Source: CAYFKJ01 sp964343605
Lineage (GTDB): Bacteria; Pseudomonadota; Alphaproteobacteria; UBA2966
NCBI GenBank assembly: GCA_964343605.1
Contig: CAYFKJ010000001.1
Location: 1,021,784-1,085,783 of the forward strand
Length of the DNA: 64,000 nt
Reading direction: 5' to 3'
Each line of letters opens with the position of its first letter. Positions within the stretch are counted from its first letter, which is position 1. The position numbers and the translations under genes were made by a program. The notes below the pieces were generated by a model, which worked only from the letters and a program-made list of their open reading frames with translations, ran no database searches and had not been told where the DNA came from. Below are positions 42,639-52,682 of the stretch, piece by piece.

Positions 42639-43682
42639 TCACGTCCCGTCATTGTTCCAAAGGATCCGTCGGATGCTCCTGCTGTGAGCCGCGATGAACG
42701 GCGGTGGCAGGGCGTTTCCTATCATCGCCGCCAAGGCTTCTTTGCCAATCTCCGGCGCGAACTTGTACCTGGCCGGGAAGCCTTGGAGAAGGGCTGCCTC
42801 CCGCATTGTTATCGCGCGGTCCTCCTCCGGATGCAGGAATCGTCCTTTGGAGGGATTGAAACATCCGCTGGTGATCGTTGGAGCGACATTGTCCCAAGCC
42901 ATGCGTCCGTAAACGTCGCTGAAGCCGTTGCAGCGCCTATGGCATTCGAGTTGGAACTCTTCCGGCAAGTCGGTGCGGCTCCCACCGTCCTTCGGAATGC
43001 GCCGGATGATGCGCATGACTTTCGGGCTCCGACGTTCGGGCATGTCGTGAGCACGATCGCCGCTTTCACCTGCCTTCGGGAGATCGAAGAGAACATCCTT
43101 CACCGTTTTCAACTTACGCGCCTTGCCGGCGAAGGGAATCTCAACGCCGAAACCGGCAAGGTAGATGAGTCTGCGCCGGCGTTGCGGCACACCATAGTCG
43201 GCCGCATCCAGGATTCGGTAGTCTCCGACGTAGCCGAGATTCTTGAGTTTCTTGCAGAAGGAGGCGAAGCGTTCATCACCGGCCAAACCCGGCACGTTTT
43301 CCATCATCACGGAACGAGGCTGAAGCGCCTCCACAAAGCGCTGGAACTCCAGAAGCAGATCGTTGCGTGGGTCGTCGATCCGAACAGACCCGTTCAGGGT
43401 ACGCAGCGTTGAGAACCCCTGGCATGGCGGACACCCGGCCAGGAGGTCGATCTCTCCCGGGTCCAGACCGAGTTGCTCAAACAGTTCGGCGGGCTGGAGG
43501 TTCCGGATGTCCGTCTTCCATACCGCGACATCCCGGTGGTTCGCCTTGTAGGTTTTTATGGCCAGCGAATCGATTTCCACGGCGGCGGCGACTCGAAATC
43601 CGGCCTTCCTCAGACCGACGGTCAGCCCGCCGCAGCCACAGAATAAATCGACCGCGGTTGGTTTATTGTTGTTTGACCGCAT
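42639..43682 (-). CDS. C5-cytosine DNA methyltransferase
   Basis: It has 347 residues from ATG 43682 (a GTG at 43685 directly follows the brxL TGA). Motif I DLFCGCGGLTVGLR, motif IV GCPPCQGFST with the catalytic cysteine, motif VI MMENVPGL, motif VIII QRRRRLIYLAG and motif X near MIGNALPPPFI are all present. The short target-recognition region lies around residues 185-260. It would modify a short DNA site. No partner endonuclease gene is visible, so it may protect against a nuclease elsewhere or form part of BREX modification. It is coupled directly to brxL. Confidence 0.93.
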   Translation of the reverse strand: MRSNNNKPTAVDLFCGCGGLTVGLRKAGFRVAAAVEIDSLAIKTYKANHRDVAVWKTDIRNLQPAELFEQLGLDPGEIDLLAGCPPCQGFSTLRTLNGSVRIDDPRNDLLLEFQRFVEALQPRSVMMENVPGLAGDERFASFCKKLKNLGYVGDYRILDAADYGVPQRRRRLIYLAGFGVEIPFAGKARKLKTVKDVLFDLPKAGESGDRAHDMPERRSPKVMRIIRRIPKDGGSRTDLPEEFQLECHRRCNGFSDVYGRMAWDNVAPTITSGCFNPSKGRFLHPEEDRAITMREAALLQGFPARYKFAPEIGKEALAAMIGNALPPPFIAAHSRSIRRILWNNDGT

Positions 43683-43685
43683 CAC

Positions 43686-45716
43686 TCAAATCTCCAGCGT
43701 TTTCAATACGGCTCTGTCTACATCGCCATAGAAGACGACATCCAAGCGTTCGATCACGTCCTCCGGAAGACCGGCGAACTGCGTTTTGTTCGCGACCGGG
43801 ACCAGTACGCGAACGGCCCCTGCCTCCAGCGCAAGTTGGAGCGGCTCGGTGATCGAGGCCGGGCCCTTGATGTTGCCTTGGATGGTGAGATCCCCGAGGA
43901 TGACCGTTCCCGCCTGCACATGGCGGTTTCGTACCGCGGAAATCAATGCGGCGAAGAATGCGACGCCGCAGGGGCAGTCGATACGTCCGCCGGACAGGTC
44001 TACCGTTTCCGCATAGATATCCTTCTGCGCCAACATCTGGGTAAGACCGAGCTTATCCTTCACGTTTTGCAGGTAACTGAATGCTCGGTTTAGGGATTCC
44101 TTCAACGACTTCTCAAGGCCCGTCGGAGTCCGCAGCTTGCCCGTACCCGCCGTCAGCGTTACCTCCAGCCTGAACAAGGCGACCTTTGCTTCGGAGTCCA
44201 CCGCAGCTGTGTAGACAGTTCCCGGCGAAAGCGGGTCCTGAGAGATAACACCGGCACCGCCTTGCTCCGGCACCCCCACCGACCGCTCCGCATCGTTCTC
44301 CAGGTCGATGTAGGAAAAGCTGGTTTTGTAGAACTCGAATGATCCGCGCTTCTTGAGCTGCTCCTTAACCCGCCGGCGCCCTTCCATGGCCAACTCGATG
44401 TACTCGGTAAGCTCCTCTTTCGTCCACCCGCCGCCGGGGTGGAGGATTTTGAGCAGGCCGCTCACGGTCTTCTTCGCCGCCGTAGCGTCCCGACCTTCGA
44501 CGTGGGACCCGAAGCGGAAAACACGTTCGGCCTCGTCGAATCGGTTCTGTTTCCTGAGCGTCCGGAAGGCCTCCGCCAAGTAGTCAGTGACGAATCCGTA
44601 GTGGACCGTCAACATATCCTTCGAATTCTTGGGGACCTCCCAACCCGGCAGGTAGAAGTGCATGCGGTCGAGGAGCGCCAGATCGAACTCCCTGGGAAGC
44701 GGTTGAAACAAGTCCGTCGCCGAGTTCTGAACCAAAGTCTCCACAGGCTGGTTCAAATTGCCGATGAACACCAAGGAGGCATCCGCCAGCACTTGGGTGA
44801 CCCCACGGCTGAATCGACCGTTGGCCATGTAGTCTTTCATGATCTGGATCGCATCCGGATCGGTGATCTTCACGCCGCCGACTTCGTCGAAGGCCACGAC
44901 GTCCCAGTGGCCGACGAGGCCGACCTGCCGGCGGGCGTTGTTGTAAAAGAGATTCGCCGTGCTCGCTTTTCCGCCGGAAAGCAGCATGCAGTATGGAGAC
45001 ATCTCGCTGAACGCATAGGACTTACCGGTGCCCCGTGGACCAAGCTCGATGAAGTTGTAGTTCTTCTCGACGAAAGGGATGAACCGCGTGAGTAATAGAA
45101 TCTTCAACCGCCGCTCCATCCGCACAGGTTCCAGCCCGACGCTTCGCAGGAGAAGGTCAATCCATTCATCCCTGCTCAGAGCGCGTCGGCCTTCGACGTA
45201 CTCGTCCAAATCGAACCGGGCGAGTTGGATGGGCTTCAGATCGACCACGTGAAAGGGGCTGTCCTTCTTTCCCTCATCGGACAACCTGAACTCCACGTCG
45301 ATGATCGCCCAAATGCCGCCCTCAAGGAGGCGTTCGTAGCGGCGATAGAACTCTTCAGCGATGTGAATCTTGGTGTAGCCGAAGTGGTCCATCGAGGCCC
45401 AATACTTGTTTTCGCTTGCCAGGAATCGAACCTCTATGCGGTCGATGAAACGGTGCCTGCCTTTCTGCTCGACCATGGACTGAGCTTTATTCGCTTCGTC
45501 ATGGCGGAAATAGTTCGCTGTCAGGGTCTCCTTGACTGCGTCCACGCCGATGCGGATCTCCTCATCGTTATCCGAAGCGCAGTACTTGCCGAGAAGGTAC
45601 TCGAGGACGTAGGACGGCACGTTTTCGCCGCCTTTGATCTGGTGCAGAAGATCTTTCCGCACCACTTTGCCGGCGAAACCGCTGGTTGCCTTTCTGTCCA
45701 GGTCGTCTTGTTGCAT
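43686..45716 (-). CDS. brxL: BrxL, Lon-like AAA+ BREX protein
   Basis: It has 676 residues from ATG 45716, set by a TAAGGAG ribosome site that includes the pglZ stop. An N-terminal region is followed by an AAA+ core: Walker A ELGPRGTGKSYAF near residue 229 and Walker B VVAFDEVGG near 275. The C-terminal Lon-protease-like domain has ILGDLTIQGNIKGPASITEPLQ. At the Lon serine motif (D-G-P-S-A-G) it reads DCPCG near residue 580, so classical Ser-Lys proteolysis is unlikely. BrxL is the hallmark of type 1 (and type 4) BREX and is needed for blocking phage replication. Confidence 0.92.
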   Translation of the reverse strand: MQQDDLDRKATSGFAGKVVRKDLLHQIKGGENVPSYVLEYLLGKYCASDNDEEIRIGVDAVKETLTANYFRHDEANKAQSMVEQKGRHRFIDRIEVRFLASENKYWASMDHFGYTKIHIAEEFYRRYERLLEGGIWAIIDVEFRLSDEGKKDSPFHVVDLKPIQLARFDLDEYVEGRRALSRDEWIDLLLRSVGLEPVRMERRLKILLLTRFIPFVEKNYNFIELGPRGTGKSYAFSEMSPYCMLLSGGKASTANLFYNNARRQVGLVGHWDVVAFDEVGGVKITDPDAIQIMKDYMANGRFSRGVTQVLADASLVFIGNLNQPVETLVQNSATDLFQPLPREFDLALLDRMHFYLPGWEVPKNSKDMLTVHYGFVTDYLAEAFRTLRKQNRFDEAERVFRFGSHVEGRDATAAKKTVSGLLKILHPGGGWTKEELTEYIELAMEGRRRVKEQLKKRGSFEFYKTSFSYIDLENDAERSVGVPEQGGAGVISQDPLSPGTVYTAAVDSEAKVALFRLEVTLTAGTGKLRTPTGLEKSLKESLNRAFSYLQNVKDKLGLTQMLAQKDIYAETVDLSGGRIDCPCGVAFFAALISAVRNRHVQAGTVILGDLTIQGNIKGPASITEPLQLALEAGAVRVLVPVANKTQFAGLPEDVIERLDVVFYGDVDRAVLKTLEI

Positions 45717-45726
45717 TCCCGGCTCC

Positions 45727-48255
45727 TTATTCGAGCATCGCATTCTTCAGCTTCCGCCTCGCCCACACGACGCGCGTCCGGGGATCGCTCACGCGGATTT
45801 CGATCTCGGTTCCGTCGAAATCCGGGTCGACCAACACAGGTACAGGCATTTCTTTGTGCGCTAGTAAAGTCACTTCGTGGGTTTTCTCGTCACGCGCCTC
45901 GCAGTCGGCGGCTTCGCCCACAACCTTCGCCTTCGCTCCAGAACCGTCGTAGGCCTCGATCCGCACTCGGGCTGACGTGGCGAACATGTCGCCCTGTAGA
46001 TGGAACTTCAGTCCGATGACGCGGCTGGTGAACCTGTCCGAACGGTAGCGGATGTCGATCTCGGGCTTGCCGCCAGCGGCCGAAGCTTCTTGTTCGGCTC
46101 GGTAGACGATCACCGGAATCACCGCTTCCTGAAGGCTCAGACCGCCGTGAAAGTAGCTCGGGCCGTCGGAGAAAACGCGGAACCCGATGGGCAGGCAGAC
46201 TTCCTGCAGGTCGCCCTGAATCCCCACATGGCCAGCTTTGAGGGTGATGGTCCCGGCTGTTCCCGAAAGACCGGAGCCCAAGCGGCACCGCCGCTTGTTC
46301 TCAAGCCAACCCCCGGGAGGCGATTGAACCACGTCGCCGGGCGGGATCTCCGGCAGCATCATGTGGCCGTGGTCGGAACTGATCACGACGCGTTCGAACC
46401 TCTGGGAAACCACCCAGCGAATTGCAGACGCGATGTCGCCCACGACTTCGGAGAGGTATCTGCGGGCGCGCCAGCTTCCCAGGTTTTCCCCTATCGAGTC
46501 AGGATCTTGGGTCCGCACGACCAAGAGCTCTACGTGCGTCAGACTCGCGGCGACCTTTTTGGGGGCGCCGAGCAGATCGTCCAGCGTGGTTTCGAAGAAA
46601 CGGTCCCCATAGGTATCCGCCAGGAGCTTCATTCGGTCGGCGGAGGTCTTCAACAATCGGGCACCGAGCGCCGGGACCAGGCCGCCGTCTTTCTCGACAA
46701 GGCGGAGAATGCCGTCTGCCCCGGGCATCAGGGCCGCCATCCCTGTGATTGTTACTGTCGGGACGACACCTGCTGCGTAACGGACCTGTACCTCACCCTG
46801 TCCGGCGAATACCTCTCCAAGGTCGCATCCCATCTCATAGCGCAGCGAATCCACCATGAAGAACGCGGTTTTCTCCCGGCGCTCCAGCACGGGCGCGACG
46901 TGATCGTCGAAGATGCGGGTCTGTCTCGGCGCGCCGTCCGGGGGCCAACCCTCCGCCTGGACCGCGGCGAGGAAGGCATCCTGCATCTTCGTCGCGGACT
47001 CGCGGTAACGTCGTCTACAGAGATCGAGGACCGGCGTCAGCGCTTCTTCATCGGTGCAGGCGGTGAGCGCGGTTTCGAACAGGCGGGAGGTACGGTCGAG
47101 GTCCGACCCTCCTTCCTCGGTGTATGCCTTCACCAGGCCTGCAAGGTCCTTCTTGTCGCCTAGCCCGCTCCAAACCATTGCGGATGATTCGAGCAGGGCG
47201 ACCGCCCGCTCGAGGGCCGTCCATGCAGGTGACCTCTGTGGATCCAGACGCCAGATGGACCGTTTCCGGTCCTCGAACACCGTCCGAGCCGCCGCGATGT
47301 CTCCGGCGATGACGAGTTCAACCGCGCGGCCGAGTAACCTCCGCTCCTCGAAGGGGAAGGTGTCGCGCCTACCTGGGTCGAAATCCTTAGACATGAGGTC
47401 GGGCAGCCGGAGTTCGCTTTCGATCTTCTGCGCGAGCTCGGTGTAGGTTTCGCGTAAGCCGGAGTCGGCCCGCATCCGTTCGCACGCTGCGTAGACGACG
47501 GACTTCGCGTCGCCGCCAGCGCGCGGCACGACATTCAAGGCGTCCGGCTCCCCCTCCGGCAGATCGAAGAGGAATTCGCTGAACAGAACGTACCCGGCGG
47601 CTTTCGGCCGAAGTGACTTCCACTTCCGTTCCTCGGAAGCCGGCTTGAATCCGACCGCGGATTCGAAAAGCCGCAGGAGTTCCTCGATGCGCCCGGGTTT
47701 CTCGTCTACCTCTTTGGCCTTGGCCCTATCGCAGAGAGCCAGTGCGATGACGTCCGCAGTGGTCTCGGTGCGGAACACCTCGTTCAGCAGCGGCCAACGC
47801 TGCGCCTTCTCCAGCCCGTCCAGCAGGGCGATGTCCGGTCGTCCTTCGCGGAAAAGGCGCGTGATCTCCTCGGCCTTCTGCGGCATCGCCTGACGGGCGA
47901 GCGACTCGATCTTCTGATCCTCGGTGTCGCCGAAAGCCGCGCCCGCCATCGCGTAGACCTCAAACGGGTCCCGCATCTTCTCGTCCTCGGTCGCGCCGCG
48001 GCGACGGGGAATGTAAATGAGCAGGCAGCGATCTCGTTCGGCGGGGTTCTCGGTCTCGTTCATCAGCCGATAGATTTGGTCCGCCCGGCGGCGGGTCTTG
48101 AGGACGGACGCATCCGCCGAAAGCACCTCGCAGTTGGGCGCATTGAGCGCCGCAGCAAACACCTGGAAATCCTTCTCGGCGTCGTACCAGACCACGATGC
48201 GGCGCTCGTTGAGGAGGTCCACCAATCTTTTGTGGAGGAACGAACTGAACTTCAT
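45727..48255 (-). CDS. pglZ: PglZ, BREX alkaline-phosphatase-superfamily protein
   Basis: It has 842 residues, overlapping pglX by 4 nt (ATGA). The PglZ domain holds FFMVDSLRYEMG near residue 465 and VVISSDHGHMMLPE near residue 625, the metal-binding Asp and His segments of the alkaline phosphatase superfamily. N-terminal VWYDAEKDFQVFAAAL is the conserved PglZ beginning. PglZ is essential for BREX and Pgl systems. It is the fifth core BREX gene in a run of overlapping genes. Confidence 0.93.
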   Translation of the reverse strand: MKFSSFLHKRLVDLLNERRIVVWYDAEKDFQVFAAALNAPNCEVLSADASVLKTRRRADQIYRLMNETENPAERDRCLLIYIPRRRGATEDEKMRDPFEVYAMAGAAFGDTEDQKIESLARQAMPQKAEEITRLFREGRPDIALLDGLEKAQRWPLLNEVFRTETTADVIALALCDRAKAKEVDEKPGRIEELLRLFESAVGFKPASEERKWKSLRPKAAGYVLFSEFLFDLPEGEPDALNVVPRAGGDAKSVVYAACERMRADSGLRETYTELAQKIESELRLPDLMSKDFDPGRRDTFPFEERRLLGRAVELVIAGDIAAARTVFEDRKRSIWRLDPQRSPAWTALERAVALLESSAMVWSGLGDKKDLAGLVKAYTEEGGSDLDRTSRLFETALTACTDEEALTPVLDLCRRRYRESATKMQDAFLAAVQAEGWPPDGAPRQTRIFDDHVAPVLERREKTAFFMVDSLRYEMGCDLGEVFAGQGEVQVRYAAGVVPTVTITGMAALMPGADGILRLVEKDGGLVPALGARLLKTSADRMKLLADTYGDRFFETTLDDLLGAPKKVAASLTHVELLVVRTQDPDSIGENLGSWRARRYLSEVVGDIASAIRWVVSQRFERVVISSDHGHMMLPEIPPGDVVQSPPGGWLENKRRCRLGSGLSGTAGTITLKAGHVGIQGDLQEVCLPIGFRVFSDGPSYFHGGLSLQEAVIPVIVYRAEQEASAAGGKPEIDIRYRSDRFTSRVIGLKFHLQGDMFATSARVRIEAYDGSGAKAKVVGEAADCEARDEKTHEVTLLAHKEMPVPVLVDPDFDGTEIEIRVSDPRTRVVWARRKLKNAMLE

Positions 48256-51200
48256 CCGGCGGCCTCCTGTCTCCGTCGGTGCCGGCCGCCGCTCTTATTC
48301 GAAGCCTGCGTTGTCGCCTCGCAGAAGTCTTCCAGGCCGTGGGAGATGGCGATGGAGCGGTCGTTCCTGCAGACCTCCCGGACCCGGTCTGGCCAAACCG
48401 TGTAGGCCAGGTGCGCCCAGTCGTAGTCGCCTTTCCGAAGCTTCTTCCAGCAGTCCTGGGTGTTTTTGGCCCATGATCGCAGGCGGAAGAGGTGATGGAG
48501 CGGAGCGGCGTTGATGATGACACCGTCGTTGAGGTCCGGCCTGTAAGGCAGCGCCGCGATGCGGAGCAGCTCTTCCCGCATTTCCCGCAGCTCGCCGAGG
48601 AACGTGCGGGTCTCGTTCAGCCGGTCGTTCAGCCGCGTCGCCTCACGGCCGGTGGCGGACTTCGCCTCTTCTTCGATCCGATCGAGCCTGCGTTCGACCT
48701 CCGTGATCTTGGGTTCGACGTGCTTGTTTACCGCCGCATATAGCGTCTGATCGGTCAGGCGGTGATAGTAAAGCCAGACCGTATAGGAGCCTGATGCAGT
48801 CGAGAGCGGCCAGTAGATCGGCGCCTTGCGCCGGCTCTTGGAGTAGCGCTTCAGGTGGTCCTGGAAAAATCCCGTGGGTTTGCGGAAGTAATCGCGCAGT
48901 TCGGAAACGCCGAGAATATCACAGGCCTCCCGCTCGATCTCGTGGGCCTTGTCCTTCCAGAGGAGGTCAATCACCTCACGGACGCGGCGGACGATGTCAT
49001 CCCGATGAGGCTGAGCGCCGTTAAAGCCGGCGTCATCTACTAGAGTACCGTCCCAGGAGACGCGGAGTGGGTAGGCGTCATCGGGGACGGTCGGGGTTTT
49101 GACTGAACCTACCGGCGGCAGATTGCTCGCGTCAGGTCGGGCGCGGAGCCACTCTTCGCTGACGACACGGCCGGGCTCTGCGGGCAGACCATCCGGACCG
49201 ACCAGCATCCCGGGTGGGCAGACCGGAAGCGGGTCGAAAGGTTCTGGTGGTTTTGATGCCAATGTCCCGTCCAATGCAAGTCGGACGTCCCAGCGACCAA
49301 AGGCAGCGCCCAGTGCGTAGTCCAGCAAGTCGGCGGTGAGATAGCGGGTGTCGGCGGCAGCGATCACTTCCTCTTCGTCGTCGTCGCCAGGTTCGGCGTC
49401 GCTGCTGTTGGCGGATTCGGTGGCGAGGGTGGCGGTCAAAGCGGCGCGGTCCGCGGCGTCGAGGCCGTAAAGCCGGAAGGCGAGGTCGTCGATTTCCGCT
49501 TGGATGGCGGCGACGGTTTCCCCGCTCGTGCGCACGCGGGTGGTCCACGCGGCGGCATGTTCGACGAGCGTGCTATCGGAAACAGCGAGCAAGGCCGGGA
49601 CGATAAAGGCATGTGAGGTCGTTTCGGTGCGATTCAGCGTCCAGTTGGTGCTCCATGCCCTGTGAGCCATCACAGCGAATCGCGTCCTGGTGTCACCTCC
49701 AAGGTCCGGCACAGGCGTGCGCTGAAAAACGCCGGTTTCGTAAGAGCCGAACGCCATCTGGAGCGCGACTAAACCCCGGAACGCTGATGAGTTCGCGATA
49801 GCCAAAAACGCGAGCAAGTCCTGCGAGTCATTCCCGGCCACGAACGCTGTAGGGCTTTTGTCAGCGAAGATGCAGCCGTCTGGGAGTGGTCGCACGGACA
49901 GCCCCTTTTGGCTGCGGCGAGGCCATGTCAGTCCGGGGCGGAAAAAACAATCGGACGATTCTAGCTTGGCGAGCATTCGGCCCGGCCGGCCAAAGAATCC
50001 TGAGTAAGTGAACCGTTGTTCGTCCCACGCGACCACGAGATGAACGTCGTAGTAAAAGGGGCTGTAATTACCGCCTTTTGACAAGCGCGCCCACCCACGC
50101 TCCCGAGAATTGTCCGAAGGCTGAATCTCCCACCAGCAACGGACTCTGCGAGTGTCATCTCCAGTTGATGGGCCACGACGCGCTTCGCGACCCTCACTGG
50201 CGAACAACGCGTTCCGTCGGAATAGAGCTTGGATTTTGTTCCCGACCCAATAGGCGAACGTCGCGTTTGGCACCTCTAAGAAACCGCGAGGATTGCAGAC
50301 AAAGGTGTTCCTGTTCTCAAGGCTGCGTAGTCCTTCGATGAGAGCCGCACCTTTATCCTCCTCAGCCAGCGCCCGGACACACACGAGCGGAGGAAACGCT
50401 GGCGCCGTTGGAGCGGTGACCTTTTTCACCGAGTGCCAGAGCGGCGTGTAGCGGACGATGTCACCGGGGCTGCGCTGGATGAAACCGTGGGCTTCAAGGT
50501 GTTCGAGTTCAGCGACGGCTTGATGGCGCTTGAGGCCGTCGCGGGCGGCCTGCCATTTCGGGAGGCTGAAGCGGTCCTGCCGGTCGCGCACTACTTTCTC
50601 CAGCACGGGGACGAGGGAGAGGGTGACGTCGCGCGCTTCGGGCGCGGAGAGGCTGCGCAGGACGTAGGCGGCGACTTCGACCATGGCATCGAGCACGCCG
50701 CTGCCGAGGTCGGCTAGGGCGATGGGCCGAAAGAGGCGGAGAACAACGCGGGTGCGCCAGTCTTCGCTCTGGCCAAGGAAGAAACCGGTGCGGGAGCTGA
50801 TGATGCCGAGGTAGCCAGCGGGGACGAGCCGGGCGTGGAAACACTCGATGAAGGCCTTGTAAACGTCGCCCTTGGTGTCGCCGTAGGTGTTCTCGATGTA
50901 GGATTTCGAAGGGACGCTGGCGTCGCCGAAGGGCGGATTCATTAGCGCTACGTCATAACGCTGGCGACAGAGGTCGATGAAGGCGAAGCCGCGGGCGGCG
51001 TCCTCGGCAAAGAGGCGGCGGCGAATCGCGTATCCGTTTTCCGCCCATTCGGAGTAGTCTTTCAGCGCATCGAGGATTCGACCCTCTGCTTGTTCCCAGA
51101 ACCGCTCGCCAGTGACCCCTCTGACATCGAAGTGCAGTTCCTGTTGTTTGGGTCGCGGATCAGCCATACTCGGGAAGAGAAGCTGCTGCTCGGGCTTCGG

Positions 51201-52682
51201 GCTTTCCAGCCACTGCTTCCGGGCCTCAGCTACGGCGTCCTTGATTTCCTCCTCGATCTTCAGGAGAGATCCAGCCTCGCCAGCGAGTTTCATTTTCTCG
51301 AACATCACATCGACAAGCTGTCCGAGAACACGCGGCTTGAGCCCGGCGGTGAACTCACTACGCATGTCTTCTTCGCCGGGCATGGGCTCGGCGGTGACGA
51401 TGTTCGACCGGTGGATGCGTGGCCGTTCCGCTGCTTTGAGGCCGATGCTTTTCCAGCTCTTCTGCGCCCGCAGCCAGAGAGCGAGCGCGGCGATCTGCAC
51501 CGCGCGAGCGTCGATGTCGATTCCGTGAAGATTGTGCTCGATTATCAGCTTGGGCGCGGCACGGCGCAGGCCATCGAGCGTCTCGAACTCCTCCCGCAGG
51601 GTGCGACGCGTGGCCTCGGACTTCGGACTCTCCGAATCCTCCCAGGCTTCCTCGTAAATGCGCTCCAGCAGGTCAAACGCATAGAGCAGGAAGTGCCCGG
51701 AGCCGCAGGCCGGGTCCAGCACGCGCAGGTCACGCGGGTCCTTCCTGGGCCGGTCCTCTATGTAGACCGGCTTCCTGAGAATCTCCTCCTGGGAAAGGTC
51801 GGCTTCGTTCTCTTCAGCGGCCGGTGCCTTTTCACCCGACGCGAGGAAAACCTCGTTCGGCCGCAGGACGAGATACCTGCATTCGTCTTTCAGCCTGGTA
51901 TCGCCCTTACGCATCTCGTACCAGATGCGGCCGAGAGTGTTGTCGGTGAGAAACTCGACCACGTAGCGCGGCGTGAAGAACTGGTTGCGGACGGCTAATT
52001 CCCGACTGTTGCGCGGGGCCTGGGACGCATCCCGCATCGCTTTGCGCTCTTCGGGCGGGTTGAAATACTGGTAGATCCAGCCGATGGTCTCGTCCTCGGT
52101 CCAGAAACCCGCCAGCTCCGGCTTGTTCAATTCAGCGAGCACGTCCTCCATGCACCGTTCCGTGGGAAAAACCGCGGACTGCGGCGTCAGCCGGTCGAAC
52201 AGGACGCCTAGATCGAGAGCCAACTCGTCGAACAGACACTCGATGAAAACCCGGTAGGTTTCGTATCGTCCGCCGAGGGCGCCGCCGGAAACGCGCTCGA
52301 ACAAACGGAAGCCGTCCGACGCCGTCGCCCGGCGCACGCATTCCACCACCAAACCGCGCTCCTCGCACAGGCGCAGGGCGGCCAGGCGGTTGAGGACGGT
52401 GAAGGAGATCTCCAGGACCATCCTCTCGTAGGCGGCCTTTCGGCGCTCCTCTGCCTTGCCGGCCGAGCCAGCGGTGTAGTGGTCGAGGAGGTCGCGCAGG
52501 CGGCGGGCGGCGGCGGTCTGATCGGGCGACAGATGCGTCAGTTTGTCGAGCGGCAGCACGGTGCCGTCTGGGTGCAATCCGAAGACGCCGCGGAGCTGGT
52601 CGGTGACATCCTCGGTTAATCTGCGCCTGCACGCCGCGACGGTCTTCGCTAGCAGATTGCGGGTGTCTTTGTCGAAGCTCAT
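48252..52682 (-). CDS. pglX: PglX, BREX N6-adenine DNA methyltransferase
   Basis: It has 1,476 residues from the ATG at 52682, which overlaps the brxC stop by 4 nt (MSFDKDTRN). The gamma-class methyltransferase has SAM motif LDPACGSGHFLLYAF near residue 324 and catalytic NPPF (ALMNPPFGD) near residue 579. A long recognition region and coiled C-terminal part (KITEVERRLDRIEEE) follow. PglX methylates adenine in a non-palindromic site to mark self DNA. It is longer than typical ~1,200-residue BREX-1 PglX, with extra sequence in the C-terminal third. A 25-codon upstream extension is in frame but out of keeping with the overlap pattern. Confidence 0.94.
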   Translation of the reverse strand: MSFDKDTRNLLAKTVAACRRRLTEDVTDQLRGVFGLHPDGTVLPLDKLTHLSPDQTAAARRLRDLLDHYTAGSAGKAEERRKAAYERMVLEISFTVLNRLAALRLCEERGLVVECVRRATASDGFRLFERVSGGALGGRYETYRVFIECLFDELALDLGVLFDRLTPQSAVFPTERCMEDVLAELNKPELAGFWTEDETIGWIYQYFNPPEERKAMRDASQAPRNSRELAVRNQFFTPRYVVEFLTDNTLGRIWYEMRKGDTRLKDECRYLVLRPNEVFLASGEKAPAAEENEADLSQEEILRKPVYIEDRPRKDPRDLRVLDPACGSGHFLLYAFDLLERIYEEAWEDSESPKSEATRRTLREEFETLDGLRRAAPKLIIEHNLHGIDIDARAVQIAALALWLRAQKSWKSIGLKAAERPRIHRSNIVTAEPMPGEEDMRSEFTAGLKPRVLGQLVDVMFEKMKLAGEAGSLLKIEEEIKDAVAEARKQWLESPKPEQQLLFPSMADPRPKQQELHFDVRGVTGERFWEQAEGRILDALKDYSEWAENGYAIRRRLFAEDAARGFAFIDLCRQRYDVALMNPPFGDASVPSKSYIENTYGDTKGDVYKAFIECFHARLVPAGYLGIISSRTGFFLGQSEDWRTRVVLRLFRPIALADLGSGVLDAMVEVAAYVLRSLSAPEARDVTLSLVPVLEKVVRDRQDRFSLPKWQAARDGLKRHQAVAELEHLEAHGFIQRSPGDIVRYTPLWHSVKKVTAPTAPAFPPLVCVRALAEEDKGAALIEGLRSLENRNTFVCNPRGFLEVPNATFAYWVGNKIQALFRRNALFASEGREARRGPSTGDDTRRVRCWWEIQPSDNSRERGWARLSKGGNYSPFYYDVHLVVAWDEQRFTYSGFFGRPGRMLAKLESSDCFFRPGLTWPRRSQKGLSVRPLPDGCIFADKSPTAFVAGNDSQDLLAFLAIANSSAFRGLVALQMAFGSYETGVFQRTPVPDLGGDTRTRFAVMAHRAWSTNWTLNRTETTSHAFIVPALLAVSDSTLVEHAAAWTTRVRTSGETVAAIQAEIDDLAFRLYGLDAADRAALTATLATESANSSDAEPGDDDEEEVIAAADTRYLTADLLDYALGAAFGRWDVRLALDGTLASKPPEPFDPLPVCPPGMLVGPDGLPAEPGRVVSEEWLRARPDASNLPPVGSVKTPTVPDDAYPLRVSWDGTLVDDAGFNGAQPHRDDIVRRVREVIDLLWKDKAHEIEREACDILGVSELRDYFRKPTGFFQDHLKRYSKSRRKAPIYWPLSTASGSYTVWLYYHRLTDQTLYAAVNKHVEPKITEVERRLDRIEEEAKSATGREATRLNDRLNETRTFLGELREMREELLRIAALPYRPDLNDGVIINAAPLHHLFRLRSWAKNTQDCWKKLRKGDYDWAHLAYTVWPDRVREVCRNDRSIAISHGLEDFCEATTQASNKSGGRHRRRQEAAG

